6,946 nt of DNA from Paracoccaceae bacterium (GTDB lineage: Bacteria; Pseudomonadota; Alphaproteobacteria; Rhodobacterales; Rhodobacteraceae): the NCBI GenBank assembly GCA_011525185.1, contig WTIQ01000093.1, forward strand, positions 3,079-10,024. The letters are read 5' to 3'. This document shows positions 1 to 6,360 of the stretch, piece after piece (within the stretch, counting starts at the first letter, position 1; the number at the start of each line of letters is the position of its first letter). The position numbers and the translations under genes were made by a program. The notes under the pieces were generated by a model. It worked only from the letters and a program-made list of their open reading frames with translations, did no database searches and was not told the origin of the DNA.

Positions 1-1
1 C

Positions 2-121
2 GAAAGAGTTGTCGCTGGTTTGATGGAATTTGTCCAGAAAGGCGTTCGCACATCTGTTGCTCTGTCGCGAGAAGAATGTGAGAGACGGCAAAATGCGATG
101 CAGCAGGCTCAAGCGGCCTGA
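2..121 (+). CDS. C-terminal end of an unrecognised protein (partial)
   Basis: The frame is open from the first bases of the window and ends at TGA 119-121, giving a 39-residue tail. It begins ERVVAGLMEFVQKG and ends in a charged, Gln/Ala-rich helix-like stretch (REECERRQNAMQQAQAA). The tail carries no motif I recognise, so I assign no function. The hairpin terminator that starts 21 nt after the stop supports this being the real 3' end of a gene, which lies mostly outside the window. It is convergent with the PopZ-like gene and so is not part of the pcm-tolC transcript. Confidence 0.6.
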   Translation, partial: ERVVAGLMEFVQKGVRTSVALSREECERRQNAMQQAQAA

Positions 122-142
122 TTGATTTCTGCACTCTGTTTG

Positions 143-169
143 AAAAGCCCGCCTTAAGCGCGGGCTTTT
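143..169. terminator. Bidirectional intrinsic terminator between convergent genes
   Basis: A perfect 10-bp inverted repeat, AAAAGCCCGC at 143-152 and GCGGGCTTTT at 160-169, encloses a 7-nt loop. On the plus strand the stem runs into a T-rich tract (166-177), and on the minus strand the A-run at 143-146 supplies four U residues. It sits between the stop of the partial plus-strand gene (121) and the stop of the PopZ-like gene (186), so it can end both transcripts. The plus-strand tract is the stronger of the two. Confidence 0.88.
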
Positions 170-185
170 GTATTTTTAACCACCG

Positions 186-764
186 CTACTCATTGGTGGT
201 CAATTTGGCAATCGTCACTTCGCGCTGGACCATTTTGCGAATGTTTGCCGTGATTTTTTCACCAAACAGTCCGCTTAGCTCCTCGCGAATAAGCTCGGAA
301 ACCATCTCACGCATTTGCTCTTTGTCAAATGGGACTGCATCGGATTGCAAAGAGTTGCGATCGATTGATACCGCAGAGGGAACTTGGGCTTGAGAAACAG
401 CATCTGGCTTCACACCTTCCACCAAAGGCTCGCTGTTCTTGTTTAATGGTTCAGAGAACGGCGTCGCAAAGGACACTTCCGCTATTGGCGCCATTGTGTC
501 AGAAACATGTTCGTCTTCAAACTCATCTTCGACGGCCTGATTCAATAACGTTTCAAGTCGCGCTAGTTTTGCCTCAAAAGAAAGATCTGCGGATTTGTAG
601 GGCCGTCTCGAACCCCCTTGCACACGCAAGGTTTGATCGAGAACAAATTTTTCTCGAACTGGCTTTTCGTTTTCTATGTAAGAAGATGATGTGTCCTCTG
701 ATACGATTTGGTTTAACGCCATAAGTGCGTCTGAAACATTAGACGCTTGAGTAATATTTTTCAT
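186..764 (-). CDS. PopZ-like / DUF2497-type acidic protein (192 aa)
   Basis: A low-complexity acidic protein with short conserved ends. Residues 11-24 (SDALMALNQIVSED) resemble the N-terminal motif of the PopZ/DUF2497 family, recalled as roughly EILASIRRIISED. A FVLDQTLRVQGG stretch at 40-51 and a predicted helix at 62-80 follow, then a Pro/Ser/Glu-rich linker at about 80-145. The C-terminus (148-186) is a pair of amphipathic helices including REMVSELIREELSGLFG and ITANIRKMVQREV, the position of the PopZ oligomerisation region. In Caulobacter, PopZ self-assembles at the cell pole and anchors the ParB-bound centromere. Whether this protein does that is inference, since the ends match only weakly. 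There is no signal peptide or membrane segment, so it should be cytosolic. It is the last gene after pcm and tolC, 65 nt behind tolC. The ATG at 764 is preferred over a start at 800 because a good ribosome site precedes it. Confidence 0.62.
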   Translation of the reverse strand: MKNITQASNVSDALMALNQIVSEDTSSSYIENEKPVREKFVLDQTLRVQGGSRRPYKSADLSFEAKLARLETLLNQAVEDEFEDEHVSDTMAPIAEVSFATPFSEPLNKNSEPLVEGVKPDAVSQAQVPSAVSIDRNSLQSDAVPFDKEQMREMVSELIREELSGLFGEKITANIRKMVQREVTIAKLTTNE

Positions 765-772
765 TTTTTCCA

Positions 773-778
773 CTTCCT
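773..778 (-). promoter_or_regulatory. Ribosome binding site that sets the PopZ-like start
   Basis: On the minus strand AGGAAG is followed by an 8-nt spacer (TGGAAAAA) and ATG at 764. This favours the 192-residue form over the in-frame start 12 codons upstream, whose extra residues (MLRCVVEQEVEK) are unlike the family N-terminus and would be encoded by this site itself. Confidence 0.65.
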
Positions 779-829
779 GCTCTACAACGCAGCGTAGCAA
801 AAAATTTTAATTGCTCAACGAAAATTGCA

Positions 830-2266
830 CTATTTTGAGAGGGATTCTAATAATTGATCCAATTTTGCTCCACGCGCACTTATGGCAGATGGCGCCTTTT
901 CAACCAAATTGTAATACGCTTGCGGATCGTATTTCTGAACTGGTAGATTCAAATGCTCAACTGTCAGCTTACCCATTTGCGCCAAAACACGATAAGCAGA
1001 GACGAATTCATCCGTTTCCACAGATAAAAGACCCGCTTGTGCATCTAGCAATTCTTGTTCTGCGTTGAGCACATCAAGCGTCGTACGGGACCCCACTTTC
1101 GCCTCTTCACGAACGCCCTCAAACGCAACACGAGACGCGCGAATTTGCTCTTCGCTCGCCTTTCTACTCGCCCTTGAAATTTCCAAAATCGCAAAGGCCG
1201 TACCTGCCTCTTGCTCTAATTTCAACTTGACCAAATGAAGTGCAGAGCGTTGTGCATCACGTTGAGCGCGCGCTTTTCTTAAAAGCGCTGGAAATTGCCC
1301 GCTCGAATAAAGCGTCCCTTCCGCGGTCAATCCAATCGTAGCAGAACGATTAAAAAGGTCGTTATCTACATCATCGTCCTTATATCCCAGACGGCCAGAC
1401 AGAGAGACAGTCGGCTGATATGCCGCTTCTGCACGGCTTATGTTAAATTCCGCCTGCTTTATGTCGTGTTGCACAGCTACAATATCGGGGTGCGCCCGTA
1501 CCGCAGAGGCTTTCACAGCGCTGGCAGAGGCAGGCAGTTTGGGACGATCACCCGTTGTCAATGCATCACCCGCACGTTTGCCAACAACTTGCTTGTAGAT
1601 TTCCTCGGCTTGCTGAAGGTTGCCTTGCGCTGATGCAAGCGCACTCTGCGACGCAGCCAAACGCGCCTGTGCAAGAGCAACATCGGTTTTCGTAACTTCT
1701 CCGACTTCAAACCGGTCCTGCGCGGCCCGTAATTCTTCCTGGATAACGCGCAGATTGTTTTTGCGAAGTTTGACTGTGCGCCGATTTTCACGGACTTCCA
1801 TAAAGGCCTCGACGGCCGCTAGAAGCACTCTTTGTTCAACACCAATCAGTTTTTGCCGCGTTGAAAAAACGGCCTCTTTCGCCGCAGCAAGGGCGAATTT
1901 ATTTCGCCCTCCATCATACAGCGTCAGTTTCGCATTAACTCCTAGAGTTGCGGAAGTCGTAGAACGATCGAAACTTTCAACATTTTCAACTTCGTTCGTC
2001 GCGTTTCCGTACATCAAGGAGCGTTCCGTGGTTGCTGTCCATGTCACAACTGCACCCAGCGCCGACGCTGCCACGGCAACGTCTTCATCAGCAGCGCGCA
2101 GTAACGCTCGATTTTGTTGGATAAGCCCACTGGCATTGTAAGCACTGACCAGAGCCTGCCGTAAACTCTCGGCCTGCAATGTTCCTGAAAACGTACCGCA
2201 AAAGAGGGCAGCTGCGCAAAAACGACTGACCTTAACCAGACTCATTTTGTTAGGCCACTTTGTCAT
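830..2266 (-). CDS. tolC: TolC-family outer-membrane efflux/secretion channel (478 aa)
   Basis: This is an outer-membrane channel that, as a trimer, connects inner-membrane pumps or type I secretion systems to the exterior across the periplasm. A signal peptide spans residues 1-32: basic start, hydrophobic core CAAALFCGTF, probable cleavage after TLQA before ESLRQAL. Two repeats follow, each with long coiled helices and beta segments. The first holds LTLYDGGRNKFALAAAKEAV (115-134) and GEVTKTDVALAQARLA (189-204). The second holds EGTLYSSGQFPALLRKARAQ (316-335) and VGSRTTLDVLNAEQELLDAQ (391-410), the best family signature. Residues 441-478 form a polar C-terminal tail. The length fits the family. 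No pump or membrane-fusion gene is adjacent, so the partner is unknown. It lies 32 nt after the methyltransferase gene and is probably cotranscribed with it. An in-frame TTG at 2287 and an ATG at 2245 are less likely starts. Confidence 0.9.
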   Translation of the reverse strand: MTKWPNKMSLVKVSRFCAAALFCGTFSGTLQAESLRQALVSAYNASGLIQQNRALLRAADEDVAVAASALGAVVTWTATTERSLMYGNATNEVENVESFDRSTTSATLGVNAKLTLYDGGRNKFALAAAKEAVFSTRQKLIGVEQRVLLAAVEAFMEVRENRRTVKLRKNNLRVIQEELRAAQDRFEVGEVTKTDVALAQARLAASQSALASAQGNLQQAEEIYKQVVGKRAGDALTTGDRPKLPASASAVKASAVRAHPDIVAVQHDIKQAEFNISRAEAAYQPTVSLSGRLGYKDDDVDNDLFNRSATIGLTAEGTLYSSGQFPALLRKARAQRDAQRSALHLVKLKLEQEAGTAFAILEISRASRKASEEQIRASRVAFEGVREEAKVGSRTTLDVLNAEQELLDAQAGLLSVETDEFVSAYRVLAQMGKLTVEHLNLPVQKYDPQAYYNLVEKAPSAISARGAKLDQLLESLSK

Positions 2267-2274
2267 AGATTTAA

Positions 2275-2280
2275 TCCCCC
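2275..2280 (-). promoter_or_regulatory. Ribosome binding site that sets the tolC start
   Basis: The minus strand reads GGGGGA, an 8-nt spacer (TTAAATCT), then ATG at 2266. The site lies inside the short extension that a TTG start at 2287 would add, which argues against that start. The ATG at 2245 lacks a comparable site. Confidence 0.55.
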
Positions 2281-2298
2281 GTATCAAAATACTTTCAG

Positions 2299-2952
2299 CT
2301 AAAGCGCAAACGCACGCTCCCGCTCATAACCACTTAGCACTGGCGCTCCTGCGTTAAATGCAAAGCGCCATGATATTTTTCCATTTCGTTTATAGCCGAT
2401 CTGTGCCTTACCCACACCCTGCTCAACTATGATGCATCCGATGCGACCACCTTCTTTTAGTTGGCTCAATACGCTCTCAGGAATGGTCTCAACAGCACCC
2501 TGCATGACAATAACATCATAAGGCCCATGTTCAGGCGCCCCTGCAGCAAGTGTTGCCTGCTCTACACATACGTTATCAACATTAATCTCACGCAACGCCT
2601 CTTCCGCCTCTTGGATCAAGCCATCATCCTCTTCAACGGCAACGACCGCTTCAGAAAGCTGGGCCATCAAAGCAGAGGAATACCCCAAGCCAGCGCCGAT
2701 ATCCAAAACCAATTCATCTTTTGACAGGTCAAGCGCATCTAACAGTTTCGCCAAAATGCGAGGGTCAAGAACAACACGCCCGTTGCCCAATGCGACGCTC
2801 TCACCGATATAGGCGATATCGCGTTTATCTCGGGGCACAAACATTTCCCGCGGTACATCCATCATAGCCTTTAAGACGGGAAATTTAGTCACATCAGATG
2901 GTCTAATTTGCGTATCGACCATTACTTCACGACGTTTAGCGAAATCAATCAT
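2299..2952 (-). CDS. Pcm-like SAM-dependent methyltransferase (protein-L-isoaspartate O-methyltransferase family, divergent)
   Basis: A 217-residue class I methyltransferase. SAM-binding motif I is LVLDIGAGLGYSS (81-93), followed by the acidic strand VVAVEED (103-109), motif II PYDVIVMQGAVETIP (144-158) and motif III LKEGGRIGCIIV (165-176). The N-terminus has the family helix and the phrase VPREMFVPRDKRDIAY (33-48). True Pcm enzymes methylate the carboxyl of isoaspartyl residues to start repair, using a loop recalled as GQTISQP. At that place this protein has GNGRVVLDPR (56-65), with no Thr or Ser, so isoaspartyl activity is doubtful. I believe related roseobacter proteins share this form and are routinely labelled Pcm. 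It heads the pcm-like/tolC/PopZ-like series. ATG 2952 is chosen because MIDFAKRREVMVDTQIRPSD matches the expected start; an ATG at 3042 would add 30 unrelated residues. A weak GAGAG lies 4 nt upstream. Confidence 0.82.
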   Translation of the reverse strand: MIDFAKRREVMVDTQIRPSDVTKFPVLKAMMDVPREMFVPRDKRDIAYIGESVALGNGRVVLDPRILAKLLDALDLSKDELVLDIGAGLGYSSALMAQLSEAVVAVEEDDGLIQEAEEALREINVDNVCVEQATLAAGAPEHGPYDVIVMQGAVETIPESVLSQLKEGGRIGCIIVEQGVGKAQIGYKRNGKISWRFAFNAGAPVLSGYERERAFAL

Positions 2953-3184
2953 ATTACTCTCGGGATTCACAAAGCTCTGTAACGTGTGCCACAACTTGCT
3001 CCTTGCCGCAATATTGAGATGCTCGGATAATTGCGTTTCCATCTTTTATGTCGCGGTTGAGAATGCAGGCATTCGCTTTAGCTTCAACAATATCTCTTTC
3101 GTGAGACGATACAGTCTTTGACACCGAGAAAAACTGACTTAGGCTTTTAAGCACATCATAAACCAGCCGATAAGAGACCCAGAT
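2953..3184. other. Divergent intergenic region
   Basis: These 232 nt separate the starts of the pcm-like gene (minus) and the deacetylase gene (plus), so they should hold the promoters of both transcripts. I see one reasonable -35 element for the plus direction and no convincing promoter for the minus direction. A small imperfect palindrome, GCTTTTAAGC at 3143-3152, is the only operator-like element and is weak. I see no RNA gene or riboswitch. Confidence 0.5.
3118..3145 (+). promoter_or_regulatory. Candidate sigma70-type promoter for the deacetylase-permease operon
   Basis: A perfect -35 hexamer TTGACA lies at 3118-3123. With a 16-nt spacer the -10 position is TAGGCT (3140-3145), which keeps the first two bases and the last T of TATAAT but is otherwise poor. 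Transcription would start near 3152 and leave a leader of about 33 nt before the ATG at 3185. Position and direction are right, but the weak -10 keeps this a candidate only. Confidence 0.33.
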
Positions 3185-4204
3185 ATGAGAGCATTTTTGG
3201 ACGAACGACAAAGCCTACATGATCCCAAGAGCTTTCGCAAAAGCGGTCCTGTCTCAGAAAACCCAGAACAACCAAAACGCATTGAGGTCCTAAAGCAGGG
3301 GGCACAACATGCGGGTATAGAGTTTGAAGCACCAAGTGATTTTGGCATGGGGCCTATCGCTGAAATTCATTCGCCTCAATATTTGGCCTTTTTACAAAAT
3401 GCCTTTCGGCGAATGAACGCAGCTGATGGAGGTGAAGCGGAGGTCACACCCTCAATCCACCCGTTGTCGCGAAGTGATGGATACCCTGCTTCTGTGATTG
3501 GACAGGCGGGGTTTCATCAGGCTGATGTCTCGTGCCCAATTGGCGCTCACACTTGGACATCTGCCTATTGGTCGGCTCAGTCTGCCCTTTCACTTGCGCA
3601 TTACATGGATACAGGCGCACGCGCTGGTTATGCGCTGTGCCGTCCTCCTGGTCATCATGCCTTTGGCGACGCCGCGGGCGGCTTTTGCTTTTTGAACAAT
3701 GCCGCGATTGCTGCGCAGGCCTGCTTAAACCAAGGTCATCGTGTGGCGATACTGGATGTTGATGTGCACCATGGAAATGGGACGCAAGGCATTTTTTATA
3801 ACCGTTCCGACGTTTTTACGGTGTCTCTCCATGCAGACCCAACACGTTTTTATCCCTTTTTTTGGGGATATGCCCATGAAACGGGGAAAGGCGCGGGCTT
3901 AGGTTATAATCTCAATCTTCCGCTACCCCGTCAGACAGGCGACGCAGACTATCTTAAAGCGCTCAAGACAGCACTTGATGCAATCGAACGCTTTGCACCT
4001 GATTTAATCGTTGTAGCACTTGGGCTGGACGCCTCAATCGACGACCCCTTCCAAGGTCTGGCCATAACGCGGGAGGGATTTAATGGAATTGCTACGGCTA
4101 TTTCCGTGCTGAACATACCGCTAGCGATTATTCAAGAAGGCGGCTACCTTAGCCCTGAGCTTGGTCCCAATTTGACCAGCTTCATGGCAGGAATTTCCAC
4201 TTAA
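3185..4204 (+). CDS. Histone deacetylase-family amidohydrolase, acetylpolyamine amidohydrolase-like (339 aa)
   Basis: A zinc-dependent deacetylase of the arginase/HDAC fold that removes acetyl groups from amines; bacterial members act on acetylpolyamines or other small acetylamides. The catalytic set is complete: His157-His158 in RPPGHHAFGDAAGG, zinc ligands Asp193 and His195 in ILDVDVHHGNGTQ (189-201), Asp282 in GLDASIDDP, and transition-state Tyr321 in EGGYLSPELG. Length and spacing closely match the characterised Mycoplana ramosa acetylpolyamine enzyme (341 aa as recalled; D195, H197, D284, Y323). Shared blocks include CRPPGHH and GYAHETGKGAG. There is no signal peptide, so it is cytoplasmic. 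The ATG at 3185 fits the family N-terminus (MRAFLDE beside MRVIFSE); the ribosome site is weak (AAGAGA, 8-9 nt upstream). It is followed 14 nt later by a permease. The residues linked to polyamine choice appear replaced, so the substrate is uncertain. Confidence 0.9.
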   Translation: MRAFLDERQSLHDPKSFRKSGPVSENPEQPKRIEVLKQGAQHAGIEFEAPSDFGMGPIAEIHSPQYLAFLQNAFRRMNAADGGEAEVTPSIHPLSRSDGYPASVIGQAGFHQADVSCPIGAHTWTSAYWSAQSALSLAHYMDTGARAGYALCRPPGHHAFGDAAGGFCFLNNAAIAAQACLNQGHRVAILDVDVHHGNGTQGIFYNRSDVFTVSLHADPTRFYPFFWGYAHETGKGAGLGYNLNLPLPRQTGDADYLKALKTALDAIERFAPDLIVVALGLDASIDDPFQGLAITREGFNGIATAISVLNIPLAIIQEGGYLSPELGPNLTSFMAGIST

Positions 4205-4218
4205 TTTGGCGGCTTTTG

Positions 4219-5115
4219 ATGTCAAATACTTCAAATACGCAAGTCCTACGCGCGATTTTCATTCTCATTTTGGCAGTGCTGAGCTTTGATGTGATGGCGA
4301 TCTGCGTACGCCTCTTACAGCCTGCGTATTCCGCAGCGGAATTATCAGCCTATCGCAACGTTCTCGGTGTGATCCCGAGCCTCATCGTTATGAGCTACAT
4401 GGGACAGCTGCAGTTTAAGCGCTCGGCCCTGCGATTGCCCCAATGGCGTCTTGCTCTTTTGCGGGGATGTTTCATTGCTGTGGCACAGTTGAGCTTTTAC
4501 GGTGCACTCGGGTTGATAGAGCTTGCGACCGTGTCCGCCCTAGCTCAAACCAATGGTCTTTTTGTTGTGCTGCTTTCTATCGCTGTCTTGGACGAAAAAG
4601 TGGGCAAATGGCGATGGGGTGCGCTTATGCTGGGGTTTGCTGGCGCGATGCTCATCCTCAAACCTGGTAGCGATGCCTTTAGCGTTCAAGCACTCCTTCC
4701 CATTGTTGCAGCCCTTTTTTACGGACTATCCATGGTGACGATACAACTTTTTGACAAAGAAAGCCCAAACGCACTTATCTATCTTTACGCCTCAACTGCC
4801 TCTGCTTTGGCCTCAATTCTCTTTGTCTTTTTCTTCGAAGGGTTTAGCCCATTGCCCGATCTGCGCGATGCAGCTGTGATATTCGTGATGTCCATGGCAG
4901 GGGGATGCGGCGTCTTGCTTATGATGCTCGCCTATCGCAGCGCGCCTCCTTCGGCCCTCGCGCCATTTCAGTACTTTAGCATCCTGAGTGCCTTTTTCTT
5001 TGGCTGGGCCATCTTTGGCGAATTGCCCATTGAAGACCTATTCCCAGGCACCCTCTTCATCATCGGCGCTGGAGCGATCATCATTTGGCGGGAAAATTTT
5101 GTGAAATCCTCTTAA
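4219..5115 (+). CDS. EamA/DMT-family permease (298 aa, ten membrane helices)
   Basis: An inner-membrane transporter of the drug/metabolite transporter superfamily. It has two EamA repeats of five helices each, at about 10-150 and 155-291. Hydrophobic segments fall near 10-33, 44-62, 78-98, 103-124, 132-149, 157-176, 187-207, 217-238, 246-268 and 274-291. Family phrases include the repeat-1 end (LDEKVGKWRWGALMLGFAGA, 124-143) and PFQYFSILSAFFFGWAIFGE in repeat 2. The substrate of such permeases cannot be read from sequence; known members carry amino acids, nucleosides, drugs or other metabolites, in or out. It starts 14 nt after the deacetylase stop and is very likely cotranscribed, so a related acetylated or deacetylated amine is a fair guess only. 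ATG 4219 is chosen; a TTG sits immediately before it. GGCGG at 4208-4212 is a weak ribosome site. Its stop overlaps that of arsJ on the other strand. Confidence 0.87.
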   Translation: MSNTSNTQVLRAIFILILAVLSFDVMAICVRLLQPAYSAAELSAYRNVLGVIPSLIVMSYMGQLQFKRSALRLPQWRLALLRGCFIAVAQLSFYGALGLIELATVSALAQTNGLFVVLLSIAVLDEKVGKWRWGALMLGFAGAMLILKPGSDAFSVQALLPIVAALFYGLSMVTIQLFDKESPNALIYLYASTASALASILFVFFFEGFSPLPDLRDAAVIFVMSMAGGCGVLLMMLAYRSAPPSALAPFQYFSILSAFFFGWAIFGELPIEDLFPGTLFIIGAGAIIIWRENFVKSS

Positions 5116-6359
5116 AGATCTGATCTAAGTTTTCGCGCCCCCTGCGCACTTAGCACAAGCATCGCAGAAGAGGTCGCCAAGCAGAGCCAAAGCCCTCCTA
5201 TTTGGTAGGTTACACCAGAAAGCAAGGTGCCAAGCAAACGCCCGCTGGCGTTGGCCATATAATAAAACCCGACATCAAGCGTCACGCGATCCTTTTCCGT
5301 AAAGGATAAGATCAAATAAGAATGAAGCGCAGAGCAAGTTGCGAACAGCGCGCCAAACGCCAAAAGCCCCACGATCAGAGTCGTCGTCAACCATTGGTTA
5401 GGGTTCTCATCTAAAAAGAGCCATAGCGCCAAGGCCGCAGGCAGTACACTAAGTAGGGCAATCCACTTAAAAGCATCGCTGACCAAAGCGCTCTCTCCTC
5501 TCTGGGCCGCTTTGAGCAGTTTGGGGGCACGCGCTTGCACGGCCCCATAAAGGATGATCCAAACCGCCATAAATGTCCCAATCATGAAAAAAGCTGATTT
5601 ATTTGCGCCAAGGCTGCCATCAGACAAAACCGCATAAAAATAAATAGGGATCGCAACGACAAACCAAACATCCCGCGCCCCGAACAAAAAGACACGGGAA
5701 AAGGACAACCAATTCACATTCGCATTTTTGGAAAAAACATCTTTAAATTTCGCGTCCTTTTTCTTTTGCGATAAGCCAGTTGGCAGGGCGAAAAGCAAGA
5801 GCGCGAGAATTATCGCCAAAACGAGAGCCATGGCGTAAACAACGCTGGTAAATCCAAATTGTGCCAAGAGCAGGGCGCCGAGCAAAAATCCAAAGCCCTT
5901 CACCGCATTCTTAGAGCCCGTCAAGAGAGCGACCCAGCGAAATAAGCCCCCTCCTGTTTTTGGCGCGAGCAGTTTCACTGCAGATTTAGCGCTCATCTTT
6001 GCAAGGTCTTTGGCCACGCCGGACAGCCCCTGCACGACCATCACATAGAGGACAGAGGCCCCAATCGCCCATGTAACGTCAAGCTGGGCCAGCGCCAGTA
6101 AGGCCACAATTTGCAGGCTCAGACCCGCATATAGGGTCACGTTCAAACCAAATCGCGCGGCGATCCAACCCGCCGCTAAATTCGTCACAATACCCGCCAC
6201 TTCATAAAAAACAAACAGATAGGCAAGCTGAACGGGCGAATATCCCAAAGTGTGAAAGTGCAAGAGCACAAGCATGCGCAAAGCACCATCGCTGAGCATA
6301 AAGGCCCAATAGGCAAGGGTAACAAAAATATACGCGCTGACGCCCTGATCCCGTTTCAT
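5112..6359 (-). CDS. arsJ: ArsJ, organoarsenical (1-arseno-3-phosphoglycerate) efflux permease
   Basis: A 415-residue major facilitator-type inner-membrane protein. ArsJ exports 1-arseno-3-phosphoglycerate made by its partner GAPDH; outside the cell the product falls apart to arsenate and 3-phosphoglycerate, so the cell is rid of arsenate. Family-like stretches include AYWAFMLSDGALRMLVLLHF (16-35), FYEVAGIVTNLAAGWIAARF (51-70), VQGLSGVAKDLAKMSAKSAV (109-128), LTGSKNAVKGFGFLLGA (146-162) and DVGFYYMANASGRLLGTLLS (362-381). I count roughly eleven to twelve hydrophobic segments, with a Lys-rich cytosolic loop at about 196-212. The gene starts one nucleotide after the GAPDH stop, so translation is probably coupled; I see no good ribosome site of its own. 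ATG 6359 is preferred because an upstream start at 6458 would add 33 residues lying wholly inside GAPDH. The partner gene makes the assignment strong. Confidence 0.93.
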   Translation of the reverse strand: MKRDQGVSAYIFVTLAYWAFMLSDGALRMLVLLHFHTLGYSPVQLAYLFVFYEVAGIVTNLAAGWIAARFGLNVTLYAGLSLQIVALLALAQLDVTWAIGASVLYVMVVQGLSGVAKDLAKMSAKSAVKLLAPKTGGGLFRWVALLTGSKNAVKGFGFLLGALLLAQFGFTSVVYAMALVLAIILALLLFALPTGLSQKKKDAKFKDVFSKNANVNWLSFSRVFLFGARDVWFVVAIPIYFYAVLSDGSLGANKSAFFMIGTFMAVWIILYGAVQARAPKLLKAAQRGESALVSDAFKWIALLSVLPAALALWLFLDENPNQWLTTTLIVGLLAFGALFATCSALHSYLILSFTEKDRVTLDVGFYYMANASGRLLGTLLSGVTYQIGGLWLCLATSSAMLVLSAQGARKLRSDL

Positions 6360-6360
6360 A

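Noticed and set aside
329..724. 131-codon frame opposite the PopZ-like gene
   Set aside because: It has no recognisable motif and no ribosome site, and overlaps fully a gene with family-like ends and a good start signal.
782..797. Small inverted repeat CTAC...GTAG between tolC and the PopZ-like gene
   Set aside because: Only four base pairs with an eight-nucleotide loop and no T-run in the reading direction; too weak to call an attenuator or terminator.
1295..2141. Long open frames on the plus strand opposite tolC (1295-1633 and 1620-2141)
   Set aside because: Their translations are Arg/Ser/Ala-rich with no recognisable domain and lie wholly opposite a well-supported tolC gene; they are antisense shadows.
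2953..3042. Thirty-residue N-terminal extension of the pcm-like protein from an ATG at 3042
   Set aside because: The extension matches nothing in the family, while the ATG at 2952 gives the expected start and the usual length of about 217 residues.
2954..3211. An 85-codon open frame on the minus strand just upstream of the pcm-like ATG, its TAA one nucleotide before that ATG
   Set aside because: Its ATG lies inside the deacetylase coding region, no ribosome site stands out, and the protein resembles nothing I know. The close stop-start spacing is suggestive, but a short unsupported frame in a promoter region is more likely chance. A conserved shorter form in relatives would change this.
3851..3870. 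Hairpin TATCCC / GGGATA around a run of seven T within the deacetylase gene
   Set aside because: It encodes the conserved Tyr-Pro-Phe-Phe-Trp-Gly-Tyr stretch in frame. The order of stem and T-run is not that of a terminator, and the frame is intact on both sides.
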